This document shows, piece by piece, positions 11,159 to 64,000 of a stretch of DNA of 64,000 nt (position 1 is the stretch's first letter; each line of letters starts with the position of its first letter). A model generated the notes under the pieces. That model was not told where the DNA came from. It saw only the letters and a list, made by a program, of their open reading frames with translations, and searched no databases. The stretch spans positions 23,274,017 through 23,338,016 of the forward strand of contig NC_084587.1 in NCBI RefSeq assembly GCF_033807715.1, read 5' to 3'. Position numbers and translations under genes: made by a program. The DNA comes from Cololabis saira (taxonomy: Eukaryota > Chordata > Actinopteri > Beloniformes > Belonidae).

Positions 11159-11683
11159 ATATCAAAATGACACAGCACCATCTGGTGACCATTTCCAAGA
11201 ATTACAAATGCAAATTTATATTCAAAGTCATCATTATACAGATGAATCTCCGAAAATAAGAATACCATGCAAAAGTTAATTTGTTTCAGTAATTAAACTC
11301 AAAAGGTGACACTAATATATATATACTCATAATATGCAAAGATAGATATTATATAAGATTATAAAACATACTTGTAATATAATTATTATGTTTAATATTA
11401 CATAATTATAATAAAAATATATAGATTGTCATTGGGTATTGAGTGTGATGAGTAGGCTAGCACTAATAATCATTGGTAGTAATGATTCCATATATACAAA
11501 TTACATTTTTTCAACAAACAAAAGAGGGACAAGGACAACAAAAGCAGGTGTTTTGTGTTAATGTGTTTATTCATTCAGCGAGTCAGCAGTGAGGAGACGC
11601 TGCCCAGAGAGTTGGAAAACTCAAGAGATGACTCCATTTATACCAGTGGCTCACAGTGAATTCAGTAGCAGGACTTCAGTTCA

Positions 11684-11880
11684 GTTGCAACTTTTCCGCC
11701 CAAAAGCTCCCCACACACTTTCCACAGAGTTTTTAAAATGTTTTAACATTTAAAAAACATTTAAAAAACAATCCATCCATCCCCTGTGATGTCTGACGCC
11801 CCGCCCCTGTGATGTCCTACGCCCCGCCCCTGTGATGTCCGACGCCCCGCCCCCTTCCGCGGTGCTGCAGCGAGGGGTAC
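11684..11880 (-). repeat. Inverted copy of the GC-box arm
   Basis: The reverse complement of this stretch repeats the block at 10818-10998: CTCGCTGCAGCACCGCGGAA, three 23-bp GC-box units, GGATGGATTG, TTAAAACATTTTAAAAACTC and GGCGGAAAAGTTGCAACTG. The arms are separated by about 690 bp. Confidence 0.9.
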
Positions 11881-12435
11881 TAGAAATGATTCAATCAAAA
11901 AAAAAAAAAAAAAATAATCACTTCTAATCGAAATAAATAATAATAAAAAAAAATAAATAAAATTCAATAAAAAAGGTGTTCAAATGCAATTATTTGGGTC
12001 TCAAATATTTTTTGCATTCAAACACTTTTTTTCTTTGATTGAAAAAGTTTTTTTTTATTGAAGTGATTTTTTTTTCATTGAAAATATTTTTTTCTTTTTG
12101 AAGCAACTTCTTTTTTATTAAATGATAAAGACACAAATGTCCTACCCATAATATGGCGCAAACACAAAAAAACACTATTTCAATCAAAAAAGTTGCTTCA
12201 AACAAAAAAAACTTCCCTTCTATCAAAGAAAACATTTCCAATCAAAGAAAAACACTGTTAAAATGCATTTTTTGGAGTCTCAAATATTGTTTTTGCATTC
12301 AAACACTTTTTTTCTTTGATTGAAATCATTATTTTTTTTTGATTGAAGTGATTATTTTTTTTAATTGAAAATATATTTTTTGATTGAAGCAATCTTTTTT
12401 TGATTTAATAATTAAGACACAATTCTACTTCCATA

Positions 12436-13075
12436 CTTCCATACTTCGATCTTGGATTTGTTTTTGTTTTGGCCGGGCTGGGATGGGATGGGGGGGGGGG
12501 GGGGGGGGGGATTTGGTAAAAACAGCAGGTGAAATCGGGGGGCATTAGGACCCCGAGGCGTGGCGGGCTTCTCCTTCCTCCCTCCTCACTATTGATCTGA
12601 CAGCTGGTTCGGACGGCCAGTCAGATAAAGGATGGGGAAAAGACGTGCGGCGTGACTCCACTGTTGTGAGTCTTCTTGTGAAACTACGTGGTCATTCTAA
12701 CAAGAAGTCCACTGCTATGTCTGCCAAACAAAGCCTTTCAGCCCATTTTTAACTGGATAAGCACTTTTTACCCGGAACGCCTTGTGATTGTTGCTCACTG
12801 TGGTTTGATTGTTATAGTATAAGTGCAGAAACCAGCTCATGTTATTGGACCAATTTGAAGGTCTGGATTTGTTTCTCGTTTTGGGATATGCGTTTGGATG
12901 CGTGGACTTTTTCACAGCCAGTGCGGCTGTACAGTAAGTAAGTAAGTGTGGACTCGAGGGTGAGACGCGTCTGCAGATTCAGGACACATTCAGACCACTG
13001 CAGCTCTCCGCGGATTAAAATAGTTTCCAATTGGGATTTAATTAACCAAAACGGGAAGAAAGTGACACAGTCGGC
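12436..13075 (+). promoter_or_regulatory. dclk2: dclk2 upstream region and 5' UTR
   Basis: About 640 bp lie between the TIR element and the start codon. There is an unbroken run of about 21 G at 12490-12510, then moderately GC-rich unique sequence. No TATA box stands out. The transcription start cannot be placed from sequence alone. Confidence 0.4.
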
Positions 13076-61038
<47,963 letters not shown>

Positions 61039-62830
61039 ATTCCCCCGTTTCACTCCCACAAACCTGCATGGGATAAGGAGTCTGAACCCCCCACGATTAA
61101 GCGTTTCTTAGTAGCTGTGAACTGAACCAGTGACTGCTGTATCCACAGGTTTCCCGCTCATTTTCACCCAAATCTCTTTGAAACTGAGAAGAACAAGAGT
61201 CTAATTGTAAATATTTGTATTTATTTGCAAAGGAAAGGGAACAAAGTTAATGTCACTCACTTGAGTGGTTTTTCCTTTGAAGTCGTATTACTGTACCACA
61301 TTAATGTGAATTATTTTGACTGCGTGCTATCATCATCATCATCAGTGCAAACACACCCCACTATGAGCTGCTGTCGCTTTAGAAAAGGAAGTACTGTATA
61401 CCTCTTATACGAGTATTTCTGAACAGGTAGAGTAGTCATCCTGATGCTAAGATTAACAGTACAGTTTAATTTACAGTGGGAGGACAAAATATATGATGTC
61501 TACCGGAATACCAAGTAGTTAATAAAGAAATAAGTGCTTTCAAACAGCTTCACCTCTAATGTTTTGTGATTCCCTCAATACACGCAGAAGACGTGCCATT
61601 TAATCAGACCTGTTCAAGGTATTCATGATCAGTTTGAGCCTTTCATGCGCAGTCGTCACTCCAGTGGACGTTGAATCAAAAGCAGTTTTCTAGCAGGGGG
61701 GTTTAGTTGCAAATGAGTTACTTCAGGGAGTCAGCCCGGCTTTTAAATGCATTGCAAAAAGATTTTAATGACAATTACAGTATTTCCAACCGTGATAGAC
61801 ATGCTTAACTCTTTGGCTTAACCTCCCCCCTTTTGGTGCTGTAGATTTTGTTCACCCACTGACTCTATGGAGCCAAATCAAGGCCAAAAGTTTTGCTAAT
61901 TTGAAAATAAAATTTGAACCTGAAAATTCTTTTTTACAGTTTAAATTCTTTTTTTTCAGTATCAAATCTTTTTTTCAGTTTCAGATCTTTTTTTTTCAGT
62001 TTCACTTCTGTTTTTTTCAGTTTCAAATCTTTTTTTTTCAGTTTCAGACTTTTGGCCCCAATCTGGCGTGGGGGGCGTGACATCAACTTTTGGCCTTGAT
62101 TTGGCTCCATATGACTCGTGCTGAATTTTTCCACCCCATTCATGTGTAGTGTTATGAGCCGTAGCTGTCCACTTTAAACTTGGAGGTTTGCATTCGGAGT
62201 GTATGAGCGGTCTACCAAGTAACACCTGTTGTACATAAGAACATAAATCCAAGATATCAAGCTGCAGGTATGTTTTTGACTAAAGCACAGGAAGTACACT
62301 TCCACACTTGTAGAATTTCTAGCAAACCTGAACCGGAACCTGCATGACACTTGTTGATGGTTTTTCTGAGCTGTAAGACTGGCAAGAGTCGGCGTTGTCA
62401 TGGTGATATGTTTGTACTAGATCACTGAGGCCTTTATATAATCCAGCTTGGCTGAAAGGATGTCCCACATTCTGCTTCCGGCATATTATTGATTCATCAG
62501 TAAATTGTTTTAATCTCCAAAACATTTGTCTGAATACAAAGTCAAGCAGGTACAGTTTATTTCCTTTATGTTTGTAAAGTTTGTATGAAAAGGCAGACAA
62601 GAGCATTGCTGAATAGATTATGTGAAACTACGTAAAACAGTTTTCTATAGGCATAGGGCGACTGCTTTTAATGTCTTAGTATTTTGGAACAGGTAAGAAA
62701 AACACCCCTGAATGCAATAAAAACTTCAACTCTACGTTTGTCTGTGGCTACTGTGTGTACAACCGAAATCTGACCACTAGAGGGTGCTGTACAGTTGTGG
62801 TAATAAAAGATTGACAGTTCAAATTATAAA
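61039..62830 (+). other. dclk2: dclk2 3' UTR region
   Basis: No further coding sequence. Candidate poly(A) signals AATAAA lie at 61521-61526, 62716-62721 and 62802-62807. A MITE lies inside at 61868-62109. Which signal is used cannot be told from sequence. Confidence 0.5.
61868..62109. mobile_element. TA-flanked MITE with perfect inverted repeats
   Basis: TGGAGCCAAATCAAGGCCAA starts at 61868, and its exact reverse complement ends at 62109, giving at least 24 bp of perfect inverted repeat. A TA dinucleotide flanks each side (61866-61867 and 62110-62111), suggesting a Tc1/mariner-type target. The centre is about six copies of a unit of roughly 20 bp, TTTTTTTCAGTTTCAAATC. Confidence 0.8.
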
Positions 62831-62837
62831 ATTCCTT

Positions 62838-62843
62838 TTTATT
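62838..62843 (-). terminator. Possible minus-strand poly(A) signal of a convergent gene
   Basis: TTTATT on the plus strand is AATAAA on the minus strand, 31 bp beyond the last plus-strand signal. It would fit a gene ending here from the right. Such hexamers are frequent in AT-rich DNA, so this alone is weak. Confidence 0.3.
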
Positions 62844-64000
62844 GTCAGAACTCGGCAAACAACACTCCAAAATGATTGAAAAAAAAAAAGTTATTGAAAA
62901 GAGTAGTTCCCCATATAACTAGAGATTCAAACCACATTGAAGCACAAACTTTAAAGAAAGGAATGTTTCCGGAAAAATCAACAACACAAGTGAATGCTTG
63001 TTAAAACACAGAAGCAAAGAAATATGCTCCTAGAATTTGTGTTGATCAGATTTAAACAATATTACTCGTTCAGTAATTTGGACAGCTGTGATGAGAATGG
63101 AAAAAGGCTTTCCTTTCACTGCTTTGGAGACCAGACCCCGACAGATGTGGAACTGTCTGACGGTCCAATCAAATCATGATCAACACTTCTCTTCTATCCA
63201 TCACAAACTTCATCTGAGGCTCCCCAAGACTTCAGAAATAACAGTTTACTGCTTATTCAGTCATTTAGAAAAGAAACGTACAAGAGGAGAACCCCTTCAA
63301 TCAAATAACTGATGCAGTTTCTTTTTTTTCTTTTTTTTTTTAATGATGTTTGACATTTTAAATAAACTGATATGTTCAATATGAGTCATGCACAAAAACA
63401 ATCTCTAAGCAAGCACAGAGGTACAGAAGGATTAGACGTCATAAATATGGAGGACTACATTTAAACATTATATATATAGATATTTATAGAAATGTATTTT
63501 CCTCTTCACCGGTCCGTTAAGTACATCATCTTTTAATCAAACACTTCCTATCTACCCGCTGTGCCAAAACAGTGAAAAGCAAGTGAATGATAGTTGAATA
63601 TTTATTCCCCAACATACACATCTACTGGAAAAAAACAAAAACAAAAATCACTCACCCCCAAAGGTAGAGAAATATTTTGATTTTTTTTTTTTTTTTTTTA
63701 AGTCGTCAACTCCCCACAAATCCCTTTTTTTTATTTTCTGGAGGAGATGAAAATAGACTCTCACAGCTAAAAATAGATCTGTTTGAACCGTACAATAATG
63801 TAACCCCCCACCTTTCAATTTATATGAAAATTTCTATCTGATCTACAAAATATAGCAATGCCCTTTTTAAAAATAGTAGTTCTTTTACTTTAACAGGACA
63901 GATTATTTTCTTCTTCTTCTTCCACTAAGATACATTCAGGATATCAGGAGATAGACAGAACAGTGCATCTGATAAGAGTTCACCCTTGTGACATCAAACA
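62844..64000. other. AT-rich region without coding evidence; possibly the 3' UTR of a minus-strand neighbour
   Basis: Short frames only, poly-T tracts near 63320 and 63680. In human the gene tail-to-tail with DCLK2 is LRBA; if synteny holds, this may be its 3' UTR. No lrba coding sequence is visible. Confidence 0.3.

Larger units (their letters stand above)
10422..12435. mobile_element. ~2-kb terminal-inverted-repeat element, family unknown
   Basis: The left end (10422 to about 10495) and the reverse complement of the right end (about 12362-12435) match over about 70 bp: both begin TATGGA(A/G)GTAGA.TTGTGTC and continue with TTAATTATT and repeated TCAATCAAAAAA motifs. The interior holds inverted GC-rich arms (10818-10998 against 11684-11875) and a right arm with internal direct repeats (about 11982-12050 and 12257-12330). 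No transposase frame is present, so it is non-autonomous. No convincing target-site duplication was found, so the boundaries are approximate. Confidence 0.6.

Overview
The window looks like a stretch of teleost fish chromosome. It is AT-rich with split genes, canonical GT/AG introns (many of 65-80 bp) and dense fish-type repeats: BEL/Pao, L2/Rex-like LINEs, hAT, Harbinger and Tc1 remnants, and tRNA-derived SINEs. The species cannot be named from the sequence. Two host genes are supported, both on the + strand.

(1) Positions 3240-6111 hold a compact gene that I do not recognise. It has a TATA box, four exons split by three very short introns, a predicted signal peptide made by joining exons 1 and 2, and one large exon. 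That exon encodes about 49 copies of a Gln/Pro/Lys/Tyr-rich motif (QQHGY-APKEPQVPT, later PPKVPQVPA-Q(2-7)-HGY). A short basic tail and an AATAAA signal follow. The predicted product is a secreted, repetitive protein of about 850 residues, possibly structural. It is the most novel item in the window.

(2) Positions 13076-61038 carry the complete coding region of a doublecortin-like kinase, best matched to DCLK2. Seventeen coding exons join in frame to 941 codons: two DCX domains, a Ser/Pro-rich linker, a complete Ser/Thr kinase domain and an unusually long Pro/Ser-rich tail. Intron 2 is about 24 kb and holds many nested transposable elements.

Layout: 1-1511 broken BEL/Pao pol; 1954-2424 LINE fragment (minus); 3240-6111 repeat-protein gene; 7342-9326 broken LINE (plus); 10422-12435 a terminal-inverted-repeat element carrying GC-box tandem repeats; 12436-13075 dclk2 upstream region and 5' UTR; 13076-61038 dclk2; 61039 to about 62820 the dclk2 3' UTR with a MITE; about 62840-64000 possibly the 3' end of a convergent minus-strand gene (lrba by human synteny, not shown by the sequence).

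Inside dclk2 introns, several insertions have clear boundaries: a 1.2-kb non-autonomous LTR element with a tRNA-Lys primer-binding site and one gag-like ORF (29458-30684, TSD CTGGT); hAT-type elements with 8-bp duplications (34681-35227, 55534-56016); a Harbinger-like element (49285-50802, TSD CTA); and two tRNA-derived SINE-like elements with target duplications (19241-19632, 53356-53892).
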